From Comamonadaceae bacterium (GTDB taxonomy: Bacteria > Pseudomonadota > Gammaproteobacteria > Burkholderiales > Burkholderiaceae_C): 18,296 nt of DNA. The DNA is taken from positions 1 through 18,296 of the forward strand of contig CANJXV010000020.1 of the NCBI GenBank assembly GCA_947478935.1, read 5' to 3'. Below are positions 7,996 to 16,347 of this stretch, one piece after another; within the stretch, counting starts at the first letter, position 1; each line of letters begins with the position of its first letter. A program made the translations under genes and the position numbers. Below the pieces are notes generated by a model. It saw only the letters and a program-made list of their open reading frames with translations. It was not told the DNA's origin and did not search any database.

Positions 7996-10900
7996 TCACG
8001 CCAACAAAGCCACGTTGCCGCCCGCAGCCGTAGTGTTGACCGTCACGGTGCGCTCGGCGCAAAAGCGGTATAGGTAGTACGGACCGCCGGCTTTGGGGCC
8101 GGTGCCGCTCAAGCCTTCGCCGCCGAAGGCTTGCACGCCGACCACGGCCCCAATCATGTTGCGGTTGATATAGACATTGCCGATATGCGCCGCCTGCGCC
8201 ATGGCTTGGGCGCGGCTATCGATGCGGGTTTGGATGCCCAGCGTAAGGCCGTAGCCCAATGTGTTGATCTGCTCGATGATGTCCAGCGGGTCTCCCTGCC
8301 AGCGCAGCACTTGCAACACCGGCCCAAAAATTTCGGCATCCACATCGGCGATGCTTTGTACTTCGTATGCATGCGGCGCGATGCGGTTGGGTAGCGCGCG
8401 GTCGTCTTGCGCTAGCGCCATTTGCCAGGCGGGGCCAAACAGACAAGTGTGGCGCGCGTGGAGGCGAGCGATATGCGCTTGCAATGTGGCAGCTGCATCC
8501 GCGTCAATCACCGGCCCCAGATCGGTCGCCAAGTCTGCCGGGTCACCAACGCGCAGTTGGTGCGCCGCGCCGTGCAGCATCTCCAACACCGTGTCTGCGA
8601 TATCCCTATGCACGCATAAAACGCGGAGCGCTGAACAGCGTTGCCCGGCCGATCGGTAGGCACTGCTCAGCACCGCGTCCACCACTTGCTCTGGCAGAGC
8701 GGACGAATCCACCACCATGGCATTGATACCGCCGGTCTCGGCAATCAGCGGAACGATCGGGCCGGGCTTGGCCGCCAACGCGCGTTGAATGATTTTGGCC
8801 ACTTCGGTGGAACCGGTAAACACTACGCCTGCCACGCCGGGCTGCGCCACCAGAACCGCGCCCACCGTCTCGCCCGGGCCATGTAGCAAGTGCAATGCGT
8901 CTTGCGGGATGCCTGACGCGTGCAGTATGCGCACCGCCTCTGCCGCGATCAGCGGCGTTTGCTCGGCGGGCTTGGCCAGTATGGTGTTGCCCGTGGCCAA
9001 CGCGGCGGCGATCTGTCCCACACAAATGGCCAGTGGAAAATTCCAGGGGCTGATACACACCCACACGCCGCGTCCGCACAGTTGCAAAGTGTTGGTCTCG
9101 CCGGTCACGCCGGGCTGCCAGGAAGGGCTACCCAGTTGCGCAGCGGATGTGACGCTTAGAGCGCTCGCGCCTGACCATGCATGACCGTGGGCCACGGGCA
9201 TGCATACCGGCTGCATGATGCGTAGCGCCTCGTGCGCGTAGTAGCGCAAAAAGTCCACCGCTTCACGCACTTCGGACTGCGCGTCACCCCAGGTTTTGTG
9301 CGCCTCGCGGACCAGCAGAGCGCAGAGCACCGCACTCTGTTGCTCCAGGCTGTCCGCGGCGCGCAGCAAGGCCGCGCTTCGCTGCGCCACTGACGTGCAC
9401 GACCAGGTTTTGAAGCTGATCGTTGCCCGCTGCATCGCGCTCTGCACGTCTTGCGTAGTCGCTTGCGCCAGCGCGCCAGGCATAGGCTGCGCCAGGGCTT
9501 GCAGATACGGCGCGCGCATGGTGCGCACGGTGAAGTCCATCCCTGCGCTATTGGCGCGTGCGCCTTCGCCGCTGCCAAAAAGATGTGCTGGCAGAGGCAA
9601 AGCACTCAGGGGTTCCAAGCGCAGCGGCGAGATCAGCAAGTCGCGCACACTCAATGTGGTATCGGCCAGCTGGTGTACAAAAGACGAGTTAGCGCCGTTT
9701 TCCAGCAAACGGCGCACCAAGTAAGCGAGCAGGTCTTTGTGCGCACCCACCGGTGCATATACGCGGCAGGCCATCAGCGGGTTTTTCAGCACCTCGCGGT
9801 AGACACCCTCGCCCATGCCGTGCAGGCGCTGCAACTCAAATGCGCTGCCGCTGCGCGCGCCCATTTGCATGATGGCCGCTATCGTGGCCGCGTTGTGCGT
9901 GGCAAATTGGGGGTAGATTACATCGGGCGCGTCCAGCAGCGCGCCAGCGCAAGCCAGGTATGAAATATCGGTGTGGTGCTTATGCGTGAACACCGGGTAA
10001 TGCGGCAGACCGAGCTCCTGGGCGCGTTTGATTTCGGCGTCCCAGTACGCACCTTTAACCAGTCGACACATCAGACCCACACCATGCTGGCGCGCCATGG
10101 CTGTCACGGTATGTACCAGCTCCAAAGCGCGGCTTTGGTAGGCCTGCAATGCCAGCCCCAGGCCACGCCACTGCGGCCAGTACTGAGCTACCCGCTGCAG
10201 CAAAGCGTCGAACATTTCGAGCGACAGCTCTAGGCGCTCGACCTCTTCGGCGTCAATCGTCAGGTTGATGTCGGCGCGCGCTGCCTGCTCACACAAACCC
10301 CACACTCGCGGGAGCAGCTCAACCATGACGCGCCCGCTTTGGCCGTCTTCATAGCGCGGGTGCAGCGCACTCAGTTTGATGCTGATGCCATCATTGCCTT
10401 GCGGCCCACGACCGGGCACGGCAGCCTGCGCCAGGGCCGCTATCGCATCGCTATAGCTTTGCAAATAGCGCAGCGCATCGGCCTCCGTGCGCGCGCCCTC
10501 GCCCAGCATGTCGTACGAAAAACGCAGACCCTGGCTTTGCGCCTGGCGTGCGCTGTCAGCATGGCGCATGGCCTCGGGCATGCTCTGGCCCAGCACGAAT
10601 TGGCGGCCCAGCAACTGCACCGCGCGCAGCGTGGCGGCCACCACGGTGTGTGCGCCCAGGCGACCCATCAATCCGCTGCCGCCGGTGGCGCCTTGGGCAT
10701 CTGGCAAAAAGTGTTTCGACATGGCAATGGCCGCCCGCGACAAACGCGCCAGTACCTGGTCCCCGGACTGCGCAAAATCTGCGCGGCCCAGTTGGTCGGC
10801 GGTCAGTGCGATGGCGGTGTCCATGTCTGGCACGCGCAGCAGTGCTTCGGCCAGGCGCATGAGGGCCAGGCCCTCGGCACTGGAAATCGGGTATTCCTGC

Positions 10901-11076
10901 AGCAAGCTCTCCATGGCCCAAAAAGGTGCTGGGTGCTCCCGCACGGTGTGCACCCAGGGTGCAGCCACTTGGGCGGCGGCGGACCAGTCCAACTTGTCCT
11001 GCAAGCTGCGCAGGCGCAGGGCCACGATGTCGGCTTCGGGACGGTAGGGGTGAGGAAGGCGTTGCTGCATCAACAT
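7996..11076 (-). CDS. putA: Bifunctional proline dehydrogenase / L-glutamate gamma-semialdehyde dehydrogenase, short type
   Basis: PutA oxidises proline to glutamate in two steps: an FAD-dependent proline dehydrogenase barrel, then an NAD-dependent aldehyde dehydrogenase with channelling between them. The 1026-residue product has the barrel motifs GISIKLSALHPRYE, LVKGAYWD (about 339-346), YPQFATHNA and the RRLLENGANSSFVH segment. The dehydrogenase half has SPWNFPLA, FTGSTEVAK, the general base E780 and nucleophile C814 in GQRCSALR, 34 residues apart as usual. The C-terminus carries the expected GGEGLSGTGPKAGGP stretch. The ribbon-helix-helix DNA-binding domain of enteric PutA is missing, so this form cannot repress itself. 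The divergent Lrp-type gene is the likely regulator. AGGAGC precedes ATG 11076. Confidence 0.95.
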   Translation of the reverse strand: MLMQQRLPHPYRPEADIVALRLRSLQDKLDWSAAAQVAAPWVHTVREHPAPFWAMESLLQEYPISSAEGLALMRLAEALLRVPDMDTAIALTADQLGRADFAQSGDQVLARLSRAAIAMSKHFLPDAQGATGGSGLMGRLGAHTVVAATLRAVQLLGRQFVLGQSMPEAMRHADSARQAQSQGLRFSYDMLGEGARTEADALRYLQSYSDAIAALAQAAVPGRGPQGNDGISIKLSALHPRYEDGQSGRVMVELLPRVWGLCEQAARADINLTIDAEEVERLELSLEMFDALLQRVAQYWPQWRGLGLALQAYQSRALELVHTVTAMARQHGVGLMCRLVKGAYWDAEIKRAQELGLPHYPVFTHKHHTDISYLACAGALLDAPDVIYPQFATHNAATIAAIMQMGARSGSAFELQRLHGMGEGVYREVLKNPLMACRVYAPVGAHKDLLAYLVRRLLENGANSSFVHQLADTTLSVRDLLISPLRLEPLSALPLPAHLFGSGEGARANSAGMDFTVRTMRAPYLQALAQPMPGALAQATTQDVQSAMQRATISFKTWSCTSVAQRSAALLRAADSLEQQSAVLCALLVREAHKTWGDAQSEVREAVDFLRYYAHEALRIMQPVCMPVAHGHAWSGASALSVTSAAQLGSPSWQPGVTGETNTLQLCGRGVWVCISPWNFPLAICVGQIAAALATGNTILAKPAEQTPLIAAEAVRILHASGIPQDALHLLHGPGETVGAVLVAQPGVAGVVFTGSTEVAKIIQRALAAKPGPIVPLIAETGGINAMVVDSSALPEQVVDAVLSSAYRSAGQRCSALRVLCVHRDIADTVLEMLHGAAHQLRVGDPADLATDLGPVIDADAAATLQAHIARLHARHTCLFGPAWQMALAQDDRALPNRIAPHAYEVQSIADVDAEIFGPVLQVLRWQGDPLDIIEQINTLGYGLTLGIQTRIDSRAQAMAQAAHIGNVYINRNMIGAVVGVQAFGGEGLSGTGPKAGGPYYLYRFCAERTVTVNTTAAGGNVALLA

Positions 11077-11187
11077 GGGAATGGCTCCTTGCGCTTGCCG
11101 CTTTGGGTACTGCGGCCTACTCGCTGAAGGTTTGGTGTAAAGCGCTATATTCCCACTACTTAAGAAAAATATTTATCTCTATTTTTG

Positions 11188-11201
11188 TCACTTTATAGTG
11201 A
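11188..11201. promoter_or_regulatory. Perfect inverted repeat in the AT-rich putA/lrp gap
   Basis: TCACT-TTAT-AGTGA lies 10 bases before the regulator start and 111 bases before the putA start. The 135-base gap 11077-11211 is strikingly AT-rich around it (11145-11205) compared with its neighbours. Lrp/AsnC proteins bind such sites and usually repress their own genes while activating the divergent target. I could not fix exact -35/-10 boxes for either direction. Confidence 0.5.
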
Positions 11202-11211
11202 ATAACTCAGC

Positions 11212-11691
11212 ATGCCCACACCTGCCGCCAACCTGGACCGTACCGACCTGAAAATTCTGCGCGCCTTGCAGGAGGACGGGCGCATCTCCAACCTCAAGCT
11301 GGCCGAGGTCGTGGCCTTGTCGCCCACAGCCGTACTGGCGCGGGTGCAGCGCCTGGGTAAAGAGGGTTTCATTCTTGGCTACCAGGCGCACCTGAACCCG
11401 GCCAAGCTAGGCGCGGGCCTGATGGTTTTTGTGGAAGTCCTGCTAGACCACACCACGCCGCATGTGTTTGAGGCCTTCAAGGCGGCCGTGCAAGTGCGCC
11501 CGGAAATCATGGAATGCCATATGGTGGCCGGTGGCTTTGACTACCTGCTCAAAACCCGCATGGCCGACATGGCCGCCTACCGCGACTTCGCCGGCACCGT
11601 ACTCTGGCAACTCCCCGGCGTGCGCGAAACCCGCACTTATGCGGTGATGGAAGAAGTGAAAAACAGCACGCATATTCCAATCAAGGGGTGA
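11212..11691 (+). CDS. Lrp/AsnC family transcriptional regulator, probable activator of putA
   Basis: The 159-residue protein has an N-terminal AsnC-type helix-turn-helix (about 8-60: LDRTDLKILRALQEDGRISN, then a LSPTAVLARVQRL recognition region). A RAM ligand-binding domain follows (about 70-150), with the ECHMVAGGFDYLL core. Length and layout are those of a single-unit feature/famine regulator. It is divergent from putA, the arrangement known for PutR/BkdR-like proteins that sense proline or another amino acid and switch on proline oxidation. The gap holds a perfect inverted repeat close to this start. The ATG at 11212 has no strong ribosome-binding site but fits the family N-terminus. The effector being proline is inferred from position only. 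Confidence 0.88.
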   Translation: MPTPAANLDRTDLKILRALQEDGRISNLKLAEVVALSPTAVLARVQRLGKEGFILGYQAHLNPAKLGAGLMVFVEVLLDHTTPHVFEAFKAAVQVRPEIMECHMVAGGFDYLLKTRMADMAAYRDFAGTVLWQLPGVRETRTYAVMEEVKNSTHIPIKG

Positions 11692-11694
11692 TGG

Positions 11695-11709
11695 GCCGGT
11701 AGCGCCGGC
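11695..11709. terminator. Small GC hairpin between convergent lrp and psuG
   Basis: GCCGG-TAGCG-CCGGC forms a 5-base-pair stem in the 29-base gap between the two convergent stop codons. It has no T-run on either side, so terminator function is only suggested by position. Confidence 0.25.
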
Positions 11710-11720
11710 GTGCGACCGGG

Positions 11721-12641
11721 TCAATTGGTGATGGCTGCATACGCCAGCGCAATGGCCGAGGCCAGGCGGGCGTTGTTCAATACCAGCGCGATGTTGGCTG
11801 TCAGGCTGTCGCCGCCGGTAAGTTCGTTCACACGAGCCAGCAAAAAAGGTGTGCTCGCTTTACCGCTAATGCCTTGCGCAGCGGCCTCTTGCAGAGCCTG
11901 CGCTATAGCTTGGTCTATGGTGTCGCGCTCCATGGCGTGCTCCGCTGGTATCGGATTGGCAACCACCATGCCGCCGGGTAAGCCCAACGCCCACTGGGCG
12001 TGCATGGCCGCTGCAATAGCCGACGCCGAGTCCAGCCGGTAGTCCACGCTAAAGCCACTGGCTCGGGAAAAAAATGCGGGCAGTGCCTCCGTTTGGTAAC
12101 CCACCACGGGTACGCCTTGGGTCTCTAAATATTCCAGCGTGAGGCGTAAATCTAGTATGGACTTAGCCCCAGCACAAACCACCGCTACCGGAGTTTGCGC
12201 CAGCTCTTGCAAGTCGGCCGAGATATCAAAACTCTGCTCGGCGCCCCGGTGTACGCCGCCTATGCCGCCGGTGGCAAACACGCGTATGCCCGCCAGCGCG
12301 GCGATGCGCATGGTGGCGGCCACGGTGGTTGCGCCATCGGCGCCTGCGGCCACCACAAAACCCATGTCGCGGCGGCTGACCTTGGTCACCGCTTGGCCGG
12401 CGCGGCCCAGGCGCTCAATCTGCTTGGCGGACAAACCGGCTTGCAAACGCCCTTGCACGATAGCCACGGTGGCCGGCACGGCGCCATGGGCGCGCACTTC
12501 GGCCTCGACCCGCAGCGCCGTCTCAACGTTGTGCGGATACGGCATGCCGTGCGAAATGATGGTGGACTCCAAAGCCACCACCGCCTGCCCTTGGGTCAGG
12601 GCGGTTTGTACTTCGGGGGCGATGTCTAAATACGAGTGCAT
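11721..12641 (-). CDS. psuG: Pseudouridine-5'-phosphate glycosidase
   Basis: PsuG breaks the C-C glycosidic bond of pseudouridine 5'-phosphate, giving uracil and ribose 5-phosphate. I start at ATG 12641 because the product then begins like the family (HSYLDIAPEV...ALEST); an upstream in-frame start at 12743 lies inside psuK. The 306-residue protein has E25, K87, D143 and K160, spaced exactly like the recalled E. coli active-site residues E31, K93, D149 and K166. It also shows ISHGMPYPHN, FATGGIGGVHRG, ANPIPAEH and the C-terminal SLTANIALVLNNA. The start overlaps the psuK end by 16 bases, so the kinase and glycosidase are translated together. No pseudouridine transporter or regulator is beside them here. 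Confidence 0.93.
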   Translation of the reverse strand: MHSYLDIAPEVQTALTQGQAVVALESTIISHGMPYPHNVETALRVEAEVRAHGAVPATVAIVQGRLQAGLSAKQIERLGRAGQAVTKVSRRDMGFVVAAGADGATTVAATMRIAALAGIRVFATGGIGGVHRGAEQSFDISADLQELAQTPVAVVCAGAKSILDLRLTLEYLETQGVPVVGYQTEALPAFFSRASGFSVDYRLDSASAIAAAMHAQWALGLPGGMVVANPIPAEHAMERDTIDQAIAQALQEAAAQGISGKASTPFLLARVNELTGGDSLTANIALVLNNARLASAIALAYAAITN

Positions 12642-13570
12642 GGTGTGGTCTGTTGCATGTAGTGTTGCACGGCCTGCACGCTCAGCGCCGGGGCATTGGC
12701 TGCGGGGCTGCCTAAGGTAATTTCGGCACAGGCCATGGCCCACGCCAGCGCCTTCTCAAGCGGCCAGCCCTGCAAGTGACCATACACCAAGCCGCCCATC
12801 AAGGCGTCGCCCGCGCCGGTAGCGCTAAGCACCGGCACTGCGCGCGCCGCGCGGTGGCCGCAGCGGCCATCGGCATCGCACCAGGCCACGCCTTGCGCGC
12901 CCAGGCTGATCAACACCCGGCCCACGCCCTGGCGGTGCAAGGCCAGCGCGGCGTAGCACGCGTCTTGCGTGCTGGCAATAGTGCGGCCCCACAAAGCCTG
13001 CGCTTCCAAGCGGTTGGCCTTCAGCGTGTGGACATGCGCCAGCACCGCGCCCAGGCGCGTGCACTTGGCCACCGACACCGCCTCGGCAAACAGCGCCGGG
13101 TGCGCTACCTCGGTGGCCAACCACTGCCACACATCGGGCCGCAGATTACAGTCCGCCACCAGCACCGCCGCGCTGCGCAAAAGCGCCATTTGCGGCTGCA
13201 ACAATGTGGGTGTGAGCGCGTCCATGATGTCCATGTCGTTCACCGCCACATCCATATCGCCATCGGCGCGGTGCAGGCACACATAGGTGGCGCTGCGCTG
13301 GCCGGGCAGCGTCAGGCAGGCGCGCATGTCCAGCCCCATGGCCGCTCCCGATTGCCGCAAAGCCTGGCCAAACACATCGTCGCCCAACACCCCTAGCAAA
13401 CGGGCATCCAGCCCCAAGCGCAACAAGTTTTCAGCCACATTGCGCGCCACGCCGCCGGGGCTGCACTGCACCCGCCCTGGATTTGAATCGCCGGTGCGCA
13501 GCGCGTCATGGGCGTGCACGGAGACATCCATATTGATGCCGCCTAGGAGGGCGATGTGGGGTGGGGACAT
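12626..13570 (-). CDS. psuK: Pseudouridine kinase, PfkB family
   Basis: This PfkB-type sugar kinase should phosphorylate pseudouridine to feed PsuG. The 314-residue product from ATG 13570 starts with HIALLGGINMDV, a normal family N-terminus. It has the first signature GGVARN (39-44) and the second signature ATGAGDALMGG with the catalytic D255. The frame is open to a TTG at 13639, and an ATG at 13597 is also possible; none of these has a clear ribosome-binding site, so the start is uncertain by up to 23 residues. The pseudouridine assignment rests on the overlap with psuG, since PfkB sequences alone do not reveal the substrate. Confidence 0.85.
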   Translation of the reverse strand: MSPPHIALLGGINMDVSVHAHDALRTGDSNPGRVQCSPGGVARNVAENLLRLGLDARLLGVLGDDVFGQALRQSGAAMGLDMRACLTLPGQRSATYVCLHRADGDMDVAVNDMDIMDALTPTLLQPQMALLRSAAVLVADCNLRPDVWQWLATEVAHPALFAEAVSVAKCTRLGAVLAHVHTLKANRLEAQALWGRTIASTQDACYAALALHRQGVGRVLISLGAQGVAWCDADGRCGHRAARAVPVLSATGAGDALMGGLVYGHLQGWPLEKALAWAMACAEITLGSPAANAPALSVQAVQHYMQQTTPCTRI

Positions 13571-13757
13571 GGGGTAGCGTTTTGAATTCAACTGCATGAG
13601 ATGATAGTTAGCGATTTGGATGTTTTTTATCTTTCGCAATTTACTCGACGGCTACACCCACCACTATCAACACAAATAGTTAAGCTAATTCGCCCCCGCA
13701 GTAGCGATGCAGTAGACGAATACACTTCCCTCGTTGACTTTCCCATACGCTCGTCCC

Positions 13758-14213
13758 ATGGCTTTGCACCACATTGATAAAAATCGCAGCATGGCGCTAC
13801 AAGCCGCCATGCTCACCTTGGCCCTTCTGGCCTGCCCGCTGCCCGCGCTGGCCGCGCCGCAATTGAAGTGCAGCTTTGACGTGAACTCCGAGACCCATAC
13901 CAAAACTTTCGGCGTGGTGAACGATCCTTACACCACCAAGGCGGTGCCCATTGGCAACCGCTTTCGCTTCAAGGCCATCGTGCTGGCTGCCGGGCCGGAC
14001 GCCGGGGGCGCATCTAGCCTAGAGAGCATTAATTTGTACGTGTACTACAACACGCGCCGCCAGCCCATGATCATGCAGCACACGCGCTTTTTGCAACCGG
14101 TGGCGCAGACGGCGCCCCAGCCCGATGCGCTGACGGGCCGGGTGTCTTTGTACTCGCCGCTACTCGGCAAAGAACTGCAATACCAATGCGCCCTGGCCGA
14201 GGTGGCGCCATGA
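13758..14213 (+). CDS. Small exported protein of unknown function
   Basis: I do not recognise a family. From ATG 13758 the product has 151 residues: a basic start with Lys and Arg, a hydrophobic core at about 12-30, and a likely Sec cut after ALA, leaving a mature protein of about 118 residues. The mature part has two cysteines, one near each end (KCSFDV and YQCALAE), which could form a disulfide. It is probably rich in beta strand (FRFKAIVLAA, SINLYVYYN, GRVSLYSP). Starts at 13734 and 13791 are also possible, and no clear ribosome-binding site decides between them. Its stop overlaps the next gene's start (ATGA, 14210-14213), so it probably acts with the CapA-like protein. Confidence 0.7.
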   Translation: MALHHIDKNRSMALQAAMLTLALLACPLPALAAPQLKCSFDVNSETHTKTFGVVNDPYTTKAVPIGNRFRFKAIVLAAGPDAGGASSLESINLYVYYNTRRQPMIMQHTRFLQPVAQTAPQPDALTGRVSLYSPLLGKELQYQCALAEVAP

Positions 14214-15328
14214 TGGGCCGCTCGCATAACGCCGCGCTGGCCACTAGCGCCATGAAGGGGGGCGCACTTTTTGCCCCGCTCGCCTATAGCCTCTTGCTGA
14301 TGGCCTTTATGGCGCAGCCCTTGTTCGCGGCAGAAACCAGCCCGATCCAAGCCACAGCCAAGCCCGCCCACTTACACGCTGCGAAAAAGCACAGAGACAA
14401 AGCGCACCATACTTCCAATAAGCAGACCAACGCAAGTGCGCGTAGGCCGGACACTACCGGGCCACTCTCTTTGGTAGTGGTCGGCGACATGATGCTCGAA
14501 GACGGACCCATGGACGCCATGCGCAAAGGGCAAGACCCATACGCTGGTTTTGCCAGTTTGTTCGCTGGGGCCGACATACGCATCGGCAATCTGGAATGCG
14601 TAGTCGCCACCACCGGCAGCCCAGAGGACGACAAGCCCAATGTGTTTCGTGTGCATCCGCGCGCCCTCAAATACATCAAGCGCCACTTTGACGCAGTAGG
14701 CCTGGCCAACAACCATTCGGGCGACTTCGGGCCGCAAGCCTTTGCGCAAATGCTGGGTTTGCTCAAGCAAAACAACATCGGCTTCTATGGCGGCGGCATG
14801 AACCTGACCGAGGCGCACACGCCCTGGATCATCGAGCGCAAAGGCGTGCGCGTGGCTATCCTGGGCTATGACGAGTTTCAACCGCGCAGTTTTGAAGCCG
14901 ACACTGATCGGCCTGGCGTGGCCTGGAGCGAGGATTCGCAAGTGCTGCGCGACATCCGCGCCGCGCGCTCAGTGCATAAAGCAGATGTGGTGATCCCGGT
15001 CATGCACTGGGGCTGGGAAGAACCCATTGCCAACGACCGCCAGCGCCAACTAGCCCGCCTGATGATCGATGCCGGTGCCGACGCGGTGATCGGTGGTCAC
15101 CCGCACCAATTGCAGGACACCGAGCGCTACAAAGGCAAGCCGATTTTTTATAGCCTAGGCAATTTTGTGTTCGACGGCTTTCCGCTGCCCATCAACTACA
15201 TAGGCTGGGCCTTGCGCATGGAGTTGGATAAAACCGGTGTGCAAAAAATAGAAGCTCACGTCGCCCACATCGGCCCCACCGGTCTGCCAAAGCCGGGTAA
15301 GGTGTTGGCAGACCCAACATTGAAATAA
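14210..15328 (+). CDS. Exported CapA/PgsA-family protein (calcineurin-like phosphoesterase fold)
   Basis: The 372-residue protein starts at ATG 14210, with GAGGTGG 4 bases upstream and a 4-base overlap with the preceding gene. An N-terminal hydrophobic segment (about 23-42, ending PLFA/AET) is a signal peptide. A Lys/His/Thr-rich linker leads to the CapA domain (about 85-355). Metal-site motifs of the fold are present: D93 in VVGDMM, NLE at 127-129, NNH at 167-169, H266 in MHWGWE and GGHPH at 295-299. The family was named for poly-gamma-glutamate capsule proteins, but no CapB/CapC ligase genes are here. A capsule role is therefore not supported, and a periplasmic hydrolase role is as likely. 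A hairpin follows the stop. Confidence 0.85.
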   Translation: MMGRSHNAALATSAMKGGALFAPLAYSLLLMAFMAQPLFAAETSPIQATAKPAHLHAAKKHRDKAHHTSNKQTNASARRPDTTGPLSLVVVGDMMLEDGPMDAMRKGQDPYAGFASLFAGADIRIGNLECVVATTGSPEDDKPNVFRVHPRALKYIKRHFDAVGLANNHSGDFGPQAFAQMLGLLKQNNIGFYGGGMNLTEAHTPWIIERKGVRVAILGYDEFQPRSFEADTDRPGVAWSEDSQVLRDIRAARSVHKADVVIPVMHWGWEEPIANDRQRQLARLMIDAGADAVIGGHPHQLQDTERYKGKPIFYSLGNFVFDGFPLPINYIGWALRMELDKTGVQKIEAHVAHIGPTGLPKPGKVLADPTLK

Positions 15329-15332
15329 GAGG

Positions 15333-15355
15333 CTGTCCGCTTCCCGCGCGGACAG
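15333..15355. terminator. GC-rich hairpin between convergent capA-like and rpiR-like genes
   Basis: CTGTCCGC and GCGGACAG form an 8-base-pair stem with a 7-base loop, in the 37-base gap between two convergent stop codons. On the minus strand it is followed by CCTCTTATTTC, a modest T-rich tail; on the plus strand there is none. A shared terminator is likely but not certain. Confidence 0.45.
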
Positions 15356-15365
15356 GCAGCCCGCG

Positions 15366-16214
15366 CTAGTCGCCGCCCAGCTCCTGCGCAATATCGTCCA
15401 CCAGTTGCTGGCGTTGCTGGGCGCGTTTGCCCAGGCGCATGGCAACGTGGTGGCTAAGTAGCTGAAGCATGCTGGCGGCGGCCATGGCCGAGAAGGCGTG
15501 GTCGGTGCTGCTGCTATAGCAGGGCAGCACCACGCTGGAAAAGCGCTGCGCCCAGGCACCGTGGCGCACATCGACCACAGCCACGGTTTGCACGCGGGTA
15601 GTGCCAGCGTGTGCGGCCAGGCGATCCATGGCGCTGTCGCGCGGTTGGGTCATGATGAGCAGCAGCGCATCGCGCGGGCCGGCCATGGCCAAGTCTTCGG
15701 CCCAGACGCCACTTTGCATGCCCAGCGCATAGACCTCGGGCCGGATACGCGCCAGTTGCGGGCGCACAAAGCGCATCAGGCCTTCATCCATACCCAGCCC
15801 GAGTAGCCAAACTTTGGGCGCTTTGGCCAGCAAGCTGGCGGCGGCCAGCAAGGTGTCGCTGCGCAAAGACTCGAAGGTGCGCGCCAGACTTTCGGACTCG
15901 GTTTGCAGATGCGCGCTGATGCTATGGCTGCGCACGGGGGCGGCCGCTCCGGCCAGGCGTGGCGCCTGAAACGGCGGGGCCAGGTTGCGCTCTTCGCGCG
16001 CTTGCAGGCGCACTTCGTTGAAATCGGCATAGCCCAGGCTGCGAAACAAGCGCGCGGCCGTGGCCTTGGACACATCGGCCATGGCGGCCAGCTCGGTGGC
16101 GGAGTAGGTGAGCATGTCGTCGGCGCGATCGAGCAGCAGCTTGGCCAGCTTGCGCTCGCTGGGCGAGAGCTGCTCAAAGTGTTCTTGGATAGCCAGTGTC
16201 AGGCGGGTGGTCAT
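15366..16214 (-). CDS. RpiR/MurR-type transcriptional regulator
   Basis: The 282-residue protein has an N-terminal RpiR helix-turn-helix (about 1-77: LSPSERKLAKLLL, then SATELAAMADVSKATAARLF). A SIS domain follows (about 120-260), starting VWLLGLGMDEG and continuing through LLIMTQPRDSAMDRL. SIS domains of this group usually bind phosphosugars, though several RpiR proteins respond to other small molecules. It is divergent from the COG0212/THI5-like operon, and the gap holds two matching 16-base operators around a promoter, so it most likely represses that operon and possibly itself. The ATG at 16214 has no clear ribosome-binding site. The ligand cannot be told from sequence; a thiamin-related or phosphorylated ligand is only suggested by the neighbours. 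Confidence 0.88.
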   Translation of the reverse strand: MTTRLTLAIQEHFEQLSPSERKLAKLLLDRADDMLTYSATELAAMADVSKATAARLFRSLGYADFNEVRLQAREERNLAPPFQAPRLAGAAAPVRSHSISAHLQTESESLARTFESLRSDTLLAAASLLAKAPKVWLLGLGMDEGLMRFVRPQLARIRPEVYALGMQSGVWAEDLAMAGPRDALLLIMTQPRDSAMDRLAAHAGTTRVQTVAVVDVRHGAWAQRFSSVVLPCYSSSTDHAFSAMAAASMLQLLSHHVAMRLGKRAQQRQQLVDDIAQELGGD

Positions 16215-16314
16215 GAGCGCAGTATTGCAAGGCGATCAGGGCCACCGCCAACGGGAAAAAGCGGCACGATGACCCGCAAATGCAAGCGCTGGAGCATGGG
16301 CCAAAAGGCGGTGG

Positions 16315-16343
16315 TTGAAACAATTATTCCATGATACTATGAA
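16315..16343 (+). promoter_or_regulatory. Probable sigma-70 promoter of the COG0212/THI5-like operon
   Basis: TTGAAA at 16315-16320 (5 of 6 to consensus) is followed, after 17 bases, by TATGAA at 16338-16343 (4 of 6). Transcription would begin near 16350, giving a leader of about 93 bases before the TTG start at 16443. The -35 box lies within operator 1 and the start site within operator 2. Confidence 0.55.
16316..16331. promoter_or_regulatory. Operator 1 of a tandem pair, probable RpiR-type site
   Basis: TGAAACAATTATTCCA is an imperfect palindrome (12 of 16 positions match its own reverse complement). It is nearly identical to a second site at 16348-16363. It covers the -35 box of the predicted promoter. 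Confidence 0.6.
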
Positions 16344-16347
16344 TATC

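Noticed and set aside
10339..11127. A 262-codon plus-strand open frame opposite putA, with others at 8131-8394, 8367-8726 and 9451-9963
   Set aside because: They are antisense to well-conserved PutA coding sequence and have no recognisable motif; high GC content makes long antisense frames common.
12642..12743. Longer N-terminus for psuG from 12743
   Set aside because: These codons lie in the end of psuK in another frame. The family start fits ATG 12641, and the active-site spacing matches E. coli PsuG from there.
15303..15319. TGTTGG-CAGAC-CCAACA inverted repeat as a terminator of the capA-like gene
   Set aside because: It lies inside the last codons of the gene and has no T-run; the hairpin just after the stop is the better candidate.
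14210..15328. Poly-gamma-glutamate capsule synthesis locus
   Set aside because: Only a CapA-like protein is present; the ligase and membrane partners (CapB, CapC) are absent from the window.
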